DNA of 64,000 nt from Saccharothrix sp. HUAS TT1 (GCF_040744945.1 NZ_CP160453.1:6882001-6946000); one strand, 5' to 3'; counted from the first letter of the stretch, positions 43,608-53,183 are shown. Program-made: numbers and translations. Notes: a model not told the origin generated them from the sequence alone.

Positions 43608-44087
43608 TCAAACCTTTCCGGTAGGGCTGGTGGCTGCCGGGTCGGCGATGGTGATGGTGCCCTCGGCGGCGACCTGGCCGTCGACCCTGGCGCTCACCTT
43701 GAACTCGCTGAAGCCCCGGCCTCCCGCCGTGCGGTCGGCGGTGAGGACGAGCCGGTCCCCCGGCACGACGGGGCGGCGGAACCTCATCGACCGCACGCCC
43801 GCGAGGTAGCCGATCGGCCCCGCGCCGGCGAGGGCGAACACCACGCCGGCCAGCTGGGCCATCGCCTCGACGACGATGACGCCCGGCAGCACGGCCGCGG
43901 TCGGGAAGTGCCCCTGGAACCACATCTCCGTGGCCGCGACGTTCTTGATCCCGACCGCGCCGACGCCCGGCTCGACCTTCTCGACCCGGTCGATCAGCAG
44001 GAAGGGCCAGCGGTGCGGCAGGACTTCCCGGAGCTGGTCGTTGGTCAGCGACGTCCCCGCCCGCACGGGCTCCTGGGTCGTCGTCAT
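43608..44087 (-). CDS. 3-hydroxyacyl-ACP dehydratase (FabZ-like)
   Basis: 159-residue hotdog-fold dehydratase. The opening LPHRWPFLLIDRVEKVEPG, catalytic His in FQGHFPTAAVLPGVI and catalytic acidic residue in VEAMAQLAG are all conserved. It converts 3-hydroxyacyl-ACP to enoyl-ACP. With the neighbouring KR and no enoyl reductase it should leave conjugated double bonds in the chain. ATG overlaps the ACP stop (ATGA). Confidence 0.93.
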   Translation of the reverse strand: MTTTQEPVRAGTSLTNDQLREVLPHRWPFLLIDRVEKVEPGVGAVGIKNVAATEMWFQGHFPTAAVLPGVIVVEAMAQLAGVVFALAGAGPIGYLAGVRSMRFRRPVVPGDRLVLTADRTAGGRGFSEFKVSARVDGQVAAEGTITIADPAATSPTGKV

Positions 44088-44389
44088 GCCGAACCGGTCG
44101 GCGCCTGCTCGGCCAGGGCCGGGTTCACGTGGTCGGCCAGGCGCGACACCGAGCCGAACACCGACATGTCGCTGTCGTAGAGGGCGACGCCGAACTCGGC
44201 CTCGATCGCCACGTACAGCTCCAGCACGTCGAGGCTGTCCAGTTCGAGCCCGCGGCCGAACAGCGGCTGGTCGTCGGTGATCCACGCGGGCTCGATCGGC
44301 AGGTCGAGCCGGGAGACGATCATCTTCTTGATCTGGGCGCACGTGTCGTGCCGGGCGGCCGCCGTGGCGCGCAGTTCGTCGAGGGTCAC
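44084..44389 (-). CDS. Acyl carrier protein
   Basis: 101 residues. The phosphopantetheine-attachment Ser is in GLELDSLDVLELYVAIEAEFGV, followed by the helix III region (MSVFGSVSRLADHV). It is slightly longer than FabC-type ACPs owing to N- and C-terminal extensions. GTG start with GGAAGGACAA upstream. It carries the growing chain for the KS-CLF, KR and DH encoded around it, and should be activated by the AcpS-type protein at 33821-34336. Confidence 0.92.
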   Translation of the reverse strand: MTLDELRATAAARHDTCAQIKKMIVSRLDLPIEPAWITDDQPLFGRGLELDSLDVLELYVAIEAEFGVALYDSDMSVFGSVSRLADHVNPALAEQAPTGSA

Positions 44390-44442
44390 GCTTGTCCTTC
44401 CGTCCGCTGGGTGCTCCGGCCCCGGGTGTTCCGGCGCGGGGG

Positions 44443-45189
44443 TCAGCCGAGCCCGCCGCCGTTGGCGACGAACGTCTCGCTGGTGATGTAGGACGCCTTG
44501 TCGGAGGCCAGGAACGTGACCAGGTTCGCGATCTCCTCGGGTCGGCCCATGCGGCCGAGCCGGATGCGCGAGGCGTAGCCGTCGCGCAGCTTCGCGGGGA
44601 TGACCTTGGTCATGTCGGTCTCGACGAACCCCGGCGCCACCACGTTGACGCGGATGCCGTGCGGCGCGGCCTCGTAGGACAGCGCCTTGGTGAACGCGAT
44701 GATCGCGCCCTTGGACGCGACGTAGTTCGTCTGGCCGGGGAAGCCGCCGTCCAGGCCGCTCGCGGAGCTGAGGGTGACGATCGCGCCGCGCCTCTGGTGC
44801 TGCATGATGCGCATCGCCTCGCGGCAGGCCAGGAACGTGCCGTGCACGTTGATGTCCATCGTCTCGCGGAACGTGGCGCTGCTCATCGCGACCAGGTGCC
44901 GGTCCCGGGTCACACCCGCGCTGGTGACCAGCACGTCGAGCCTGCCGTGCTCGGAGCGCACGGAGCGGAACAGCTCGCGCACCGAGTCCTCGTCGGTCAC
45001 GTCGGCCCGCACCGCGCTCGCGCTGCCGCCGTCCTGCTCGACCTGCGCGACCAGTTCCTTGGCCTGCTCCTCCGAGCGCGAGTAGTTGACCACGACGTGC
45101 ACGCCGTGGGCCGCCAGGTCGACCACGACGGCCCGCCCGATCCCGCGCGACCCGCCGGTGACCACGGCGACCGATCCTTCGGCGAACAT
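44443..45189 (-). CDS. 3-oxoacyl-ACP reductase (FabG-like KR)
   Basis: 248-residue short-chain dehydrogenase. NAD(P)-binding TGGSRGIG, catalytic Ser in IVTLSSASGLDG, YxxxK as NYVASKG and the terminal GG preceding the short tail are FabG-like. It reduces beta-keto groups on the ACP-bound chain. First gene of the long leftward operon; GGGAGGCGCC precedes the ATG. It diverges from the FAD monooxygenase gene across about 140 bases. Confidence 0.94.
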   Translation of the reverse strand: MFAEGSVAVVTGGSRGIGRAVVVDLAAHGVHVVVNYSRSEEQAKELVAQVEQDGGSASAVRADVTDEDSVRELFRSVRSEHGRLDVLVTSAGVTRDRHLVAMSSATFRETMDINVHGTFLACREAMRIMQHQRRGAIVTLSSASGLDGGFPGQTNYVASKGAIIAFTKALSYEAAPHGIRVNVVAPGFVETDMTKVIPAKLRDGYASRIRLGRMGRPEEIANLVTFLASDKASYITSETFVANGGGLG

Positions 45190-45331
45190 GGCGCCTCCCC
45201 ACGTTGTCCAAGGCTTGCCCGCTGCGCACGCCGTCGTTCGCCGCAACGCTACTGACCTGCGACTTCAGTGCTCTATCACTTCGATATCCGCCTCCTTGAC
45301 GTCCCCGCGGCGGTGTCGCAGGCTCATGCGC

Positions 45332-46942
45332 ATGGCTGACTTCGAGGTCGACGTCCTGATCGTCGGTGGTGGTCCGGTCGGCCTCGCCGCGTCGATCGAG
45401 TGCTCCCGGCACGGGCTGACGTCGTTGCTGGTGGAGCGGCACGCCGGGACGTCGATCTTCCCCAAGGCGCGCCTGGTGTCCACCCGCACGATGGAGCTGG
45501 TCCGGGCGTGGGGGCTGGCGCGGGAGGTGGAGCGCGTCGGCCTGCCGCGCGAGGACAGCCTGGCCGTCGGCGTCGGCTCCTCGCTGACCGCGGAGGACTT
45601 CCACCGCGAGGTCGCCCCCGTCGCCGAGGACGCGCCGCACAGCCCCACGTACACCTACATCTGCGCGCAGGACAAGTTCGAGGTGGTCCTGCGGGACCTG
45701 GCCGAGGGCCTGCCCGGCGCCGACGTCAGGTTCTCCACCACGCTCACGTCCCTGGAGCAGGACGGGTCCGGTGTGGACGCGGTCGTCGAATCGGCGTCCG
45801 GCCGTGCGACCGTCCGCGCCCGCTACGCCATCGCGGCCGACGGCGGGCGCAGCACCGTGCGCGACCGGCTCGGCATCGGCGTCGAGGGCCCGCCGCCGCT
45901 CGGGCACATGATCAGCATCATGTTCGACGCCGACCTGGTGCCGCTGCTGACCGACCGGATGTGCGCGCTGTACTTCATCCGCAGCGCGATCCCCTGCGCG
46001 GTGGAGGCGGTGGACAACCAGCGGCGCTGGATCATCCAGACCGGCTACGACCCGGACGAGGGCGGCAGCGAAGCCGACTTCACGCCCGAGTTCTGCGTGC
46101 GGGTGGTGCGCGAGGCCGTCGGCGTGCCGGACCTGGACGTCGAGCTGGTCGGCGTGATGCCGTGGCTGCAGCAGGCGGTGACCGCGACGAGCTTCCGCTC
46201 GGGCCGGGTGTTCCTGGCGGGCGACTCGGCGCACGTGTCGACGCCGCAGGGCGGGTTCGGGATGAACTGCGGCATCCAGGACGCGCACAACCTGGTGTGG
46301 AAGCTGGCGGCGGTGCTGGCGGGCACGGCCGGCGAGGCCCTGCTCGACACCTACGACGCCGAGCGCCACCCGATCGGTGAGCGCACCGTCGGCGAGAGCC
46401 TGGCCAACGCCTTCATCACGTTCCGGATGATGGAGGGCGAGCTGTCCATGAAGGAGGCCATCGCGCAGCAGGCGGGTCGGCGCAGCTGCGAGGGCCTGGT
46501 CCTCGGCTTCCACTACGACTCGACCGCCGTCGTGCCGGACGGCACCGACGCCCCGGCGGTCGAGGACCCCTACCGGACGTACGTCCCCACCGCGCGACCG
46601 GGTCACCGCGCGCCGCACCTGCCGCTGACCCGGGGCGTGGAGACGTTGTCCACTTTGGACTTCTTCGGCACGGGGCTCGTCCTGCTCACCCCGGCGGGCA
46701 GCGGTTGGGCGCAGGTGGCGAAGGAGGTCGGCGCCCGGACCGGCGCGCCGATCACGGCGGTCGAGGTCTCGGCCGACGGCTCGACCGCGGTGGTGTCGCC
46801 CACGTGGGCCTCGGTCTACGGCGTGGGGACGGCGGGCGCGGTGCTGGTGCGCCCGGACGGCCACGTGGCCTGGCGCAGCACGGCTGCCGCGTCGGCGGAG
46901 GCGCTGTCGGCGGCGGTCGACACCGTTCTCGCACGTGGTTGA
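45332..46942 (+). CDS. Group A FAD-dependent aromatic/polyketide monooxygenase
   Basis: 536 residues. N-terminal FAD motif DVLIVGGGPVGLAASIECSRHGL, middle DG motif AIAADGGRSTVRDRLGI, GD motif VFLAGDSAHVSTPQGGFGMNCGIQDAHNLVWKL and a C-terminal thioredoxin-like domain, as in PgaE/MtmOIV/RdmE-type polyketide oxygenases. It probably hydroxylates, epoxidises or performs a Baeyer-Villiger step on the cluster product. Two ATGs exist at 45326 and 45332; the second is chosen for its better distance to the AGG upstream. Divergent from the KR-led operon and convergent with the SARP gene. Confidence 0.9.
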   Translation: MADFEVDVLIVGGGPVGLAASIECSRHGLTSLLVERHAGTSIFPKARLVSTRTMELVRAWGLAREVERVGLPREDSLAVGVGSSLTAEDFHREVAPVAEDAPHSPTYTYICAQDKFEVVLRDLAEGLPGADVRFSTTLTSLEQDGSGVDAVVESASGRATVRARYAIAADGGRSTVRDRLGIGVEGPPPLGHMISIMFDADLVPLLTDRMCALYFIRSAIPCAVEAVDNQRRWIIQTGYDPDEGGSEADFTPEFCVRVVREAVGVPDLDVELVGVMPWLQQAVTATSFRSGRVFLAGDSAHVSTPQGGFGMNCGIQDAHNLVWKLAAVLAGTAGEALLDTYDAERHPIGERTVGESLANAFITFRMMEGELSMKEAIAQQAGRRSCEGLVLGFHYDSTAVVPDGTDAPAVEDPYRTYVPTARPGHRAPHLPLTRGVETLSTLDFFGTGLVLLTPAGSGWAQVAKEVGARTGAPITAVEVSADGSTAVVSPTWASVYGVGTAGAVLVRPDGHVAWRSTAAASAEALSAAVDTVLARG

Positions 46943-47029
46943 CCGGCCCACCGCGACGTGCGCCGGTCGGGTGGGCAACGGGGTCACGCGGACAGCCGCG
47001 TCGCGCACCGGTCGAGCGGGGCGCACCGG

Positions 47030-48508
47030 TCAAGCGGGCACGCCGGTCAGCCACCGGCGGTCGGGGCGGTGCGGTGCGGCCCGGACGCCCGCCGCCGCGC
47101 GGCGCAGCGGCAGCGGGAAGCCGTCCGCCGAGCCGACGATCCTGCTCGCCTCGCCGCGCTCCTCGGCCACCCAGTCGTGCCCGAGCAGCATGGTCAGCAG
47201 CTCCCACGACTCCTCGGGCCTCAGCGGTTCCACGAACGCCCGGTGCGCGCCCTGACGGGCCACCAGCTCGTCCATCGGGTGCCGGCTGGTGACGATGACC
47301 CTGGTGTGCGCACCGCTGGGCAGCAGCGGCCGGACCTGCGCGTAGTCCACCGCGCCGTCCAGCACCACCAGAACGCGCTTGTGCGACACCGCGCCGCGGT
47401 ACAGCGCGACCTTCTCACCCGGGTCGTCCGGGATGGACGCCGCGGGCACGCCGAGCGCCCGCAGGAACCGGTCCAGCAGCACGGCCGGCGGCACCGGGCG
47501 GTCGAAGTCGTCCACCAGGTCGGCGTGCAGCTGCCCGTCCGGGAACCGGTCCAGGCGGCGGTGCGCCCAGCGCAGCGCCAGCGCCGTCTTGCCCACCTCG
47601 CCGGGGCTCGACAGCACGACCACGCCGGGCACGTCCGGATCGGCCGCGAGGGCGGCGTCCAGCTCGGCCAGCTCGGTCGACCGACCGGCGAACGGCAGCA
47701 CCTGGCGCGGCAGCTGGGACGGCGCCACCACCACCTGCGCCTCGGCACGGGCCGGCGCGAGCAGCGCCGGCGCGTCGCGCAGGACCTGCTCGTGCAGCTC
47801 CCGCAGCTCCGGACCGGGCTCCAGGCCGATCTGCTCGACCAGCACCCGCCGCGCGTCCTGGTAGGTGCGCAGCGCGTCGGCCCGCCGACCCGACCGGTAC
47901 TGGGCCAGCATCAGCTGCGCCCGCGCCCGCTCGCGCAGCGGGTGCTCCGCCACCACGGCGGCCAGGTCCTTGCCGACCCGGTGGTGCAGCCCGAGCCGCA
48001 GCTCCAGCTCGGCGCACGCCTCCACCGCGTCCAACCGCGCGGACTGCAGCGACACCGCTTCCGCGCGCAGACCGGGCAGGTCCTCGAACGGCACGCCCCG
48101 CCACAACCCCAGCGCCTCGCGGTACAGCGCCGCCGCGCCCGCCACGTCACCACTCGCCGCGCGCGGTCGAGCCCGGCCGACCAGCGCGTTGAACCGCAAC
48201 CAGTCCACCGCGCCCTCGTCCAGCCGCGCCACGTAGCCGGGGCTCGCGGTGTCGATGGCGCGACCCGACTCGCCGAGGGCCCGCCGCAGCCGCGACACGC
48301 AGATCGCGATCTGGCCGCGCGCGCTGGCCGGCGGGTCGCCGTGCCACACCGCCTCGATGAGCCGGTCCACGCTGACCACGCGGTTGGCGTCGAACACCAG
48401 CCGCGCCAGCACCGCGCGCTCGCGGGGGCCGCCCACCCGCTTCTCCGCGCCGGCGCGCAGGACCCGGATCGGGCCCAGCACGCCGAACTCGGTCGGAGCG
48501 GCGGTCAA
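47030..48508 (-). CDS. SARP/AfsR-type regulator with NB-ARC-like ATPase domain
   Basis: 492 residues. Winged-helix OmpR-like DNA-binding domain (1-95, LARLVFDANRVVSVDRLIEAVWHGDPPASARGQIAICVSRLRRAL), bacterial transcriptional activation domain (about 100-250, with VSLQSARLDAVEACAELEL) and an NTPase domain whose P-loop is SSPGEVGKTALALRWAHRRL. The protein ends soon after the NTPase, so it lacks the TPR tail of full AfsR proteins. TTG start overlapping the glycosyltransferase stop (TTGA). A pathway-specific activator is likely; SARPs bind direct heptamer repeats, compatible with the TTAGGGG repeats in this region. Confidence 0.88.
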   Translation of the reverse strand: MTAAPTEFGVLGPIRVLRAGAEKRVGGPRERAVLARLVFDANRVVSVDRLIEAVWHGDPPASARGQIAICVSRLRRALGESGRAIDTASPGYVARLDEGAVDWLRFNALVGRARPRAASGDVAGAAALYREALGLWRGVPFEDLPGLRAEAVSLQSARLDAVEACAELELRLGLHHRVGKDLAAVVAEHPLRERARAQLMLAQYRSGRRADALRTYQDARRVLVEQIGLEPGPELRELHEQVLRDAPALLAPARAEAQVVVAPSQLPRQVLPFAGRSTELAELDAALAADPDVPGVVVLSSPGEVGKTALALRWAHRRLDRFPDGQLHADLVDDFDRPVPPAVLLDRFLRALGVPAASIPDDPGEKVALYRGAVSHKRVLVVLDGAVDYAQVRPLLPSGAHTRVIVTSRHPMDELVARQGAHRAFVEPLRPEESWELLTMLLGHDWVAEERGEASRIVGSADGFPLPLRRAAAGVRAAPHRPDRRWLTGVPA

Positions 48509-49725
48509 CGCGACCGCGCCAGGTGCTTCTCGACCTCGTCGGCGGCGCGCGCCGTGCCGCCCGCCTCCGCGACGGCCTTGCGCATCAGCTCCGACCGGAC
48601 CGCGGTCTCCTCGTCGCCCAGCACCGACTTGATCGCCTCGACCAGCGCCTCGGGCGTGAGGTCGGCCGGGTCGAGCACGGCGCCCAGGCCCAGGTCGCGG
48701 ACCCGCCACCCGGTGGGCCGGTCGAGCGCGGAACCCGGCACGCACACCATCGGCGTGCCCGATCGCAGCGCCTCCATCACGGTGCCCATGCCGGCGTGGG
48801 TGACGCAGAGCGCCGCGTGCTCCAGCACCGCCACGTGCGGCACGAAGTCGTGCACCTCGACGTTGGGCGGCAGGTCGCCGAGCGAGGCGCGGTCCACCCC
48901 GCCGCCGGTGGTCATCACCGCGTGCCACGGCCGGCCGCGGAACGCCTCGACGCACGTGCGGAAGAAGCCCTCGTCCTCGTTGAACACCGCGCCGAGCGAC
49001 ACCAGCACCACGGGCAGGTCGTCGGCGGGCGGCGTCCACGTGCCGAGGAAGCCGCGGTCGCCGACGCACGGCCCGACGAACGCGAACCGCTCGTCGAAGG
49101 TCTCACCCGCGTACTGGAACTCGCGCGGCACGGTGACCAGGCTCAGCGGCGGCACCTCGAACCACACCTCGTGCGGCGCGGCGGCGACCCCGTAGCGGGC
49201 GCAGAGCGCGCCGATGCGCGCCATCGTGGCGCCGACCCACTCGGGCATCTCCTTCGGCCGCTCCGCCGCGGGCCGCTCGGCGGCGTCGGACTCGGGGTTG
49301 TACATGGCGTTGAGGAACGAGAAGTGCTCGTTGGACGCGAACACCGGGATCACCTGCGCGGCGGGGAGTTCCCAGAGCCGGGCCAGCACCCGGGCCGCGT
49401 AGAGCACCGAGGTGTCGTAGACCAGGCAGTCCGGCCGGTCGCCGTCGAGCTCGGCCGTCGCGGTGGCGAGCATGGCCTCGCTCTCGTCGAGCAGCACGCC
49501 CATCAGGTAGCCGGGATCGTTGGCCACGAGGGCGAAGTCGGCGTCGCGGTACCGGGACGGGTAGGTCACGGCGGTGGCGCCGGCCTCGGTGACGATCTCC
49601 GCCATGCTCGGCGCGGTCAGGTAGGTGACCCGGTGCCCGCGCGCGGCCAGTTCGGTGACCACCGCGAGGTTCGGGATGATGTGCCCGTGATCCGGGTGGC
49701 ACATGAACAGGAAATGCCGCGACAT
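48505..49725 (-). CDS. Macrolide-type glycosyltransferase (GT1)
   Basis: 406 residues, GT-B fold. N-terminus HFLFMCHPDHGHIIPNLAVVTELAARGHRVTYLTAP matches the MGT/OleD group (HGH for acceptor activation). The C-terminal donor site includes VPHVAVLEHAALCVTHAGMGTVMEALRSGTPMVCVPGSALDRPTGWRVRDLGLG. It should attach the TDP-C-methyl amino sugar made by the adjacent enzymes to the polyketide. It is the only glycosyltransferase in the window. ATG with GAGGACGACAA upstream. TTAGGGG-type repeats lie 85-105 bases upstream. Confidence 0.92.
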   Translation of the reverse strand: MSRHFLFMCHPDHGHIIPNLAVVTELAARGHRVTYLTAPSMAEIVTEAGATAVTYPSRYRDADFALVANDPGYLMGVLLDESEAMLATATAELDGDRPDCLVYDTSVLYAARVLARLWELPAAQVIPVFASNEHFSFLNAMYNPESDAAERPAAERPKEMPEWVGATMARIGALCARYGVAAAPHEVWFEVPPLSLVTVPREFQYAGETFDERFAFVGPCVGDRGFLGTWTPPADDLPVVLVSLGAVFNEDEGFFRTCVEAFRGRPWHAVMTTGGGVDRASLGDLPPNVEVHDFVPHVAVLEHAALCVTHAGMGTVMEALRSGTPMVCVPGSALDRPTGWRVRDLGLGAVLDPADLTPEALVEAIKSVLGDEETAVRSELMRKAVAEAGGTARAADEVEKHLARSR

Positions 49726-49809
49726 TTGTCGTCCTCGCCCCGATGGATGTGCTGATATCCGGCGACCACGCCGGGAGCGTGGCCACCGTAGAGCGCTCGG
49801 AAGCGGCCT

Positions 49810-49830
49810 GGACACCCCTAAGCCCCCTAT
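49810..49830 (-). promoter_or_regulatory. TTAGGGG-type repeat upstream of the glycosyltransferase gene
   Basis: On the minus strand ATAGGGG is followed by TTAGGGGTGTCC. The same 12-mer TTAGGGGTGTCC occurs in the plus strand at 53206-53217, near the epimerase promoter. Candidate binding site of a cluster regulator. Confidence 0.45.
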
Positions 49831-49911
49831 CCCCGCCGCCCCTCGGCGCTCACGCGAACGGACCAGTGGCCGTTCCTCCCCGCGGCCCGCGCCGACCGCC
49901 CTGACCTGCAG

Positions 49912-49931
49912 GTTAGGGGTTACCCCCTAAC
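49912..49931. promoter_or_regulatory. Palindromic TTAGGGG element upstream of the sugar aminotransferase gene
   Basis: GTTAGGGGTTACCCCCTAAC is a perfect inverted repeat (eight-base arms, four-base centre), 54 bases before the aminotransferase ATG. It shares the TTAGGGG core with the sites at 49810-49830 and 53184-53212. Confidence 0.6.
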
Positions 49932-49984
49932 CGGGGGCCGGACCTAGGCTGGTCGGGAAGCCGACCACCGCGAAAGGGCTGCCG

Positions 49985-51094
49985 ATGGCCACGCTCGTCT
50001 GGGACTACTCGCGCGAATACGAATCGGAGCGCAAGGACATACTCGACGCGGTCGAGACGGTGTTCTCCTCCGGCAGGCTCGTCCTCGGGCCGAGCGTGTC
50101 GTCCTTCGAGGCGGAGTTCGCCGCCTACCACGGCGTCGCCCACTGCGTCGGCGTGGACAACGGCACGAACGCGATCCGCCTGGCCCTCCAGGCGCTCGGC
50201 GTCGGCCGCGGCGACGAGGTGGTCACGGTGTCCAACACCGCCGCGCCGACCGTGCTGGCGATCGACGCCGTCGGCGCCACGCCGGTGTTCGTCGACGTGG
50301 ACCCGGACACCTACCTGATGGACGTCGCGCAGGTGGCTTCGGTGATCACACCGCGCACGAAGGCCCTGCTGCCCGTGCACCTGTACGGCCAGTGCGTGGA
50401 CATGGAACCGCTGCGGGAGCTGGCGCAGCGGCACGGCTTGCTGGTCGTGGAGGACTGCGCCCAGGCGCACGGCGCGCGCCACCACGGCCGAGTGGCCGGG
50501 TCGATGGGCGACGCCGCCGCGTTCTCCTTCTACCCCACCAAGGTGCTCGGCGCCTACGGCGACGGCGGCGCGACGATCACCAACGACCCGGCGGTGGACG
50601 CGAACCTGCGCCGCCACCGCTACTACGGCATGGAGAAGACCTACTACGTCGTGGAGACACCCGGCCACAACTGCCGGCTGGACGAGGTCCAGGCGGAGAT
50701 CCTGCGCCGCAAGCTCGTCCGCCTGGACGACTACGTCGCGGCGAGGCAGGCGGTGGCCGCGCGGTACGCGGAGGCGCTGGCGGACACCGACCTGGTGCTG
50801 CCCACGACCGCGCCGGGCAACACGCACGTGCACTACGTCCACGTGGTGCGCCACCCCCGGCGCGACGACATCCTGGAACGCTTGAAGGCGCACGACATCC
50901 ACCTGAACATCAGCTACCCGTGGCCGGTGCACACCATGACCGGTTTCGCGCACCTGGGCTACGCCCGGGGCAGCCTGCCGGTGACCGAGCGGGTGGCCGA
51001 CGAGATCTTCTCGCTGCCGATGTACCCGTCGCTGCCCCAGGACACGCAGGAGCAGGTGGTGGACGCGCTCAAGCAGGTGCTGGCGACGCTCTGA
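49985..51094 (+). CDS. DegT/DnrJ/EryC1-type sugar aminotransferase (EvaB-like)
   Basis: 369 residues. PLP-dependent fold with cofactor Lys in [16 protein letters not shown] and blocks [36 protein letters not shown] and [10 protein letters not shown]. It closely resembles the 3-aminotransferases of TDP-deoxysugar pathways. Together with the 2,3-dehydratase, C-methyltransferase, epimerase and ketoreductase next door it completes an EvaA-E set, so it most likely installs the 3-amino group of a vancosamine-type sugar. ATG 10 bases after GAAAGGGC. Regulated through the palindrome at 49912-49931, by inference. Confidence 0.9.
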   Translation: MATLVWDYSREYESERKDILDAVETVFSSGRLVLGPSVSSFEAEFAAYHGVAHCVGVDNGTNAIRLALQALGVGRGDEVVTVSNTAAPTVLAIDAVGATPVFVDVDPDTYLMDVAQVASVITPRTKALLPVHLYGQCVDMEPLRELAQRHGLLVVEDCAQAHGARHHGRVAGSMGDAAAFSFYPTKVLGAYGDGGATITNDPAVDANLRRHRYYGMEKTYYVVETPGHNCRLDEVQAEILRRKLVRLDDYVAARQAVAARYAEALADTDLVLPTTAPGNTHVHYVHVVRHPRRDDILERLKAHDIHLNISYPWPVHTMTGFAHLGYARGSLPVTERVADEIFSLPMYPSLPQDTQEQVVDALKQVLATL

Positions 51095-51106
51095 CCGGGC
51101 CGGGAG

Positions 51107-51122
51107 CGGGCGGTGACGCCCG
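51107..51122. terminator. Short hairpin between convergent sugar genes
   Basis: CGGGCG and CGCCCG form a six-base stem with a GTGA loop, with further CGGGCC/GGGCCCG pairing possible outside. It is placed between the aminotransferase and 2,3-dehydratase stops. Confidence 0.4.
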
Positions 51123-51139
51123 TCCCCACCGGGCCCGCC

Positions 51140-52534
51140 TCACCCGCGCGGGACGAGGCTGCGCAGGCACAGCAGCAGGCTGCGGGCCTGGATGTTGACG
51201 TAGAAGCTGTGCCTGAGCAGCTCCTCGTACTGGTGCAGGGTCAGCCACCGGTACTCGGGGTCGTCCGGCGCGACCTCGGCGTCGGTCTCCACGACCAGGT
51301 AGCGGTTGCGCGCGCCGAGGAACCGGCCGCCCTCCTCGGACAGCACGGCGTCGAAGCGGATCCTGGTCGAGCCGAGCACGTCGTCCAGGAACCGGGGTCG
51401 CACCGGCAGGTGGTCGTGCGCCTCCGGCACGCACTGCACGGTGGGCGCCAGCTCGGTCACGTCGGCGTAGCCCGCCTCGGTGCGCGCGTGGGTGAGCACG
51501 TGCAGCACTCCCCCGATCTCCTTGACCAGGAACGCGATCACGCCCGTGCCGACCGGTTCGATCATCGGCTGGGACCAGCTGCCGACCTCGCGCCCGCCCG
51601 CCCGCACGTCCACGCCCACGACGGTGAAGAACCCGCCGCCGCGGTGCGCGATGACGCCGTCCTCGCGGGTCCAGTCCGACAGCCCGGCCAGCGGGCCGAG
51701 GGCGACCCGGAGGTCGGTGCGCGTGCGCACCTCGGTGATCCAGCTCAGCACGTCCCCGATGGTGTGCACGCCGGGCGTGGCCGGGTCGGCGGACCGGACC
51801 AGGGCCTCGCTGAACGGGTCGGCCGCCGCGCGGGCCAGGGCCGCGCCGCCGCCGGGCAGGCAGGCCAGCACCGTGCGGGCGTCCATGTTCACCAGGTCCG
51901 GCACGGTCATCAGGTCGGCGATCTCGCCGAGGGTGAACCAGCGGAACCCCTCGCGCACCTCGACCTCGCCGTCGACCTCGACCACCATGTTGCGGTTGCG
52001 CTTGCGGTAGAACCACGCGCCCTGCTCGGACTGCCGGATGTCCACCAGGACGTGGTGGCCGGAGGTGTCGCGGAAGTGCTCCAGGTACGGGATGGGCTTG
52101 CCCTGGTGCACGCGGGTGTAGTTGCTGCGGGTGGCCTGCACGGTCGGCGACAGCTGCAGGCCGTTGGGGTTGCCCGGCTCGTGCTTGGCCTGCATGAGGC
52201 AGTGCAGCACGCCGTCGACCTCGCGGACCAGGATCCCCAGGATGCCGATCTCCGGCTGGTTGATGATCGGTTGGGACCACCGCGGCACGGGCGCGCCGGG
52301 CAGTTCGACGGCCAGCGACTCGACGCTGAAGAACCGGCCGGTGTGGTGGCGCAGGTTGCCGGTGCCCGGTTCGGTGAGCCAGCCCGCGAGGCCGTCCAGC
52401 GGCGCGCGCTCGACGTGCATCCAGCTGCGCTCGGCGGTGCGGGCGAGCCAGGCGTGCACGGCGTCGGCGTCGCGGGCGGCGAGCATCGACTCGGCCAGGC
52501 GCACCTGGGTGGGACGACGGGTGGGCGCGGTCAC
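51140..52534 (-). CDS. NDP-hexose 2,3-dehydratase (EvaA-like)
   Basis: 464 residues built of two homologous halves, as in this family. Half 1 contains GRFFSVESLAV...RWSQPIINQPEIGILGILVREVDGVLHCLMQAKHEPGN, and half 2 GGGFFTVVGVDV...SWSQPMIEPVGTGVIAFLVKEIGGVLHVLTHARTEAG. The enzyme removes the 2-hydroxyl of TDP-4-keto-6-deoxyglucose, the first committed step to 2,6-dideoxysugars. GTG start with GGGGAGCA upstream. Nineteen bases follow the epimerase stop, so it is in the same operon. Confidence 0.94.
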   Translation of the reverse strand: MTAPTRRPTQVRLAESMLAARDADAVHAWLARTAERSWMHVERAPLDGLAGWLTEPGTGNLRHHTGRFFSVESLAVELPGAPVPRWSQPIINQPEIGILGILVREVDGVLHCLMQAKHEPGNPNGLQLSPTVQATRSNYTRVHQGKPIPYLEHFRDTSGHHVLVDIRQSEQGAWFYRKRNRNMVVEVDGEVEVREGFRWFTLGEIADLMTVPDLVNMDARTVLACLPGGGAALARAAADPFSEALVRSADPATPGVHTIGDVLSWITEVRTRTDLRVALGPLAGLSDWTREDGVIAHRGGGFFTVVGVDVRAGGREVGSWSQPMIEPVGTGVIAFLVKEIGGVLHVLTHARTEAGYADVTELAPTVQCVPEAHDHLPVRPRFLDDVLGSTRIRFDAVLSEEGGRFLGARNRYLVVETDAEVAPDDPEYRWLTLHQYEELLRHSFYVNIQARSLLLCLRSLVPRG

Positions 52535-52553
52535 CTGGTGTGCTCCCCTCGGC

Positions 52554-53120
52554 TCAGGCGGTGTGTGCCGGCAGCAGTCCGGTGCTCCGCGCGAGGGCCA
52601 GGCCCGGCGCGGCGCGGTCGCGTTCGGACAGCACGGCGTCGGCCGGCACCGGCAGCGCCAGGTCCGGGTCCAGGAGGGACACCGCCAGCTCGTCGGCGGG
52701 CTCGTAGGCACGCGACAGCAGGTAGTGCACGGTGGAGTGGTCGTCCAGCGCGAGGAACGCGTGGCCGAGGCCCGGTGGGAGGTAGACGGCGCGGAAGCCG
52801 TCGCCCGACAGCTCGACGGAGTCCCACTCGCCGAAGGTCGGCGAGCCGACCCGCAGGTCCACCACGATGTCCAGCACGCGCCCGCGCGAGCAGGTCACGT
52901 ACTTCGCGCAACCCGGCGCCGTGCGGGCGTAGTGCACGCCGCGGGCGACCCCTCGGCGGGACACGCTGGCGCTGGCCTGGGCCACGGCGAACAGCGGCGC
53001 GCCGACCGCCTCGGCGAACACCTCGTGCTGGAACGGGGAGACGAACAGGCCGCGGTCGTCCGGGAACACCTCGGGCTCGAACTCCCAAGCCCCACCGACC
53101 GAGAGTGCGCGGGCTTTCAT
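52554..53120 (-). CDS. dTDP-4-keto-6-deoxyhexose 3,5- or 5-epimerase (EvaD-like)
   Basis: 188-residue RmlC-type cupin. Blocks EVFPDDRGLFVSPFQHEVFAEAVG, SRRGVARGVHYARTAPGCAKYVTCSRGRVLDIVVDLRVGSPTFGEW and AVYLPPGLGHAFLALDD place it with deoxysugar epimerases. In the vancosamine pathway the equivalent step inverts C5 to give the L-sugar. The active-site His is in GVHY. ATG start. The TTAGGGG repeats at 53184-53212 lie 64-92 bases upstream and mark its promoter. Confidence 0.92.
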   Translation of the reverse strand: MKARALSVGGAWEFEPEVFPDDRGLFVSPFQHEVFAEAVGAPLFAVAQASASVSRRGVARGVHYARTAPGCAKYVTCSRGRVLDIVVDLRVGSPTFGEWDSVELSGDGFRAVYLPPGLGHAFLALDDHSTVHYLLSRAYEPADELAVSLLDPDLALPVPADAVLSERDRAAPGLALARSTGLLPAHTA

Positions 53121-53183
53121 CGACGACCTCCGTCTCAGGGCGGTGATCAGCGTGCAGCGGCCCGGACCACGCGGTCAACCAGC

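Noticed and set aside
45086..45331. Upstream start for the FAD monooxygenase
   Set aside because: The extra segment overlaps the KR gene on the opposite strand. The FAD motif follows directly after the ATG at 45332.
49726..49984. tRNA or small RNA gene at the palindrome near 49912
   Set aside because: The inverted repeat is short and lies in a divergent promoter. No cloverleaf can be drawn.
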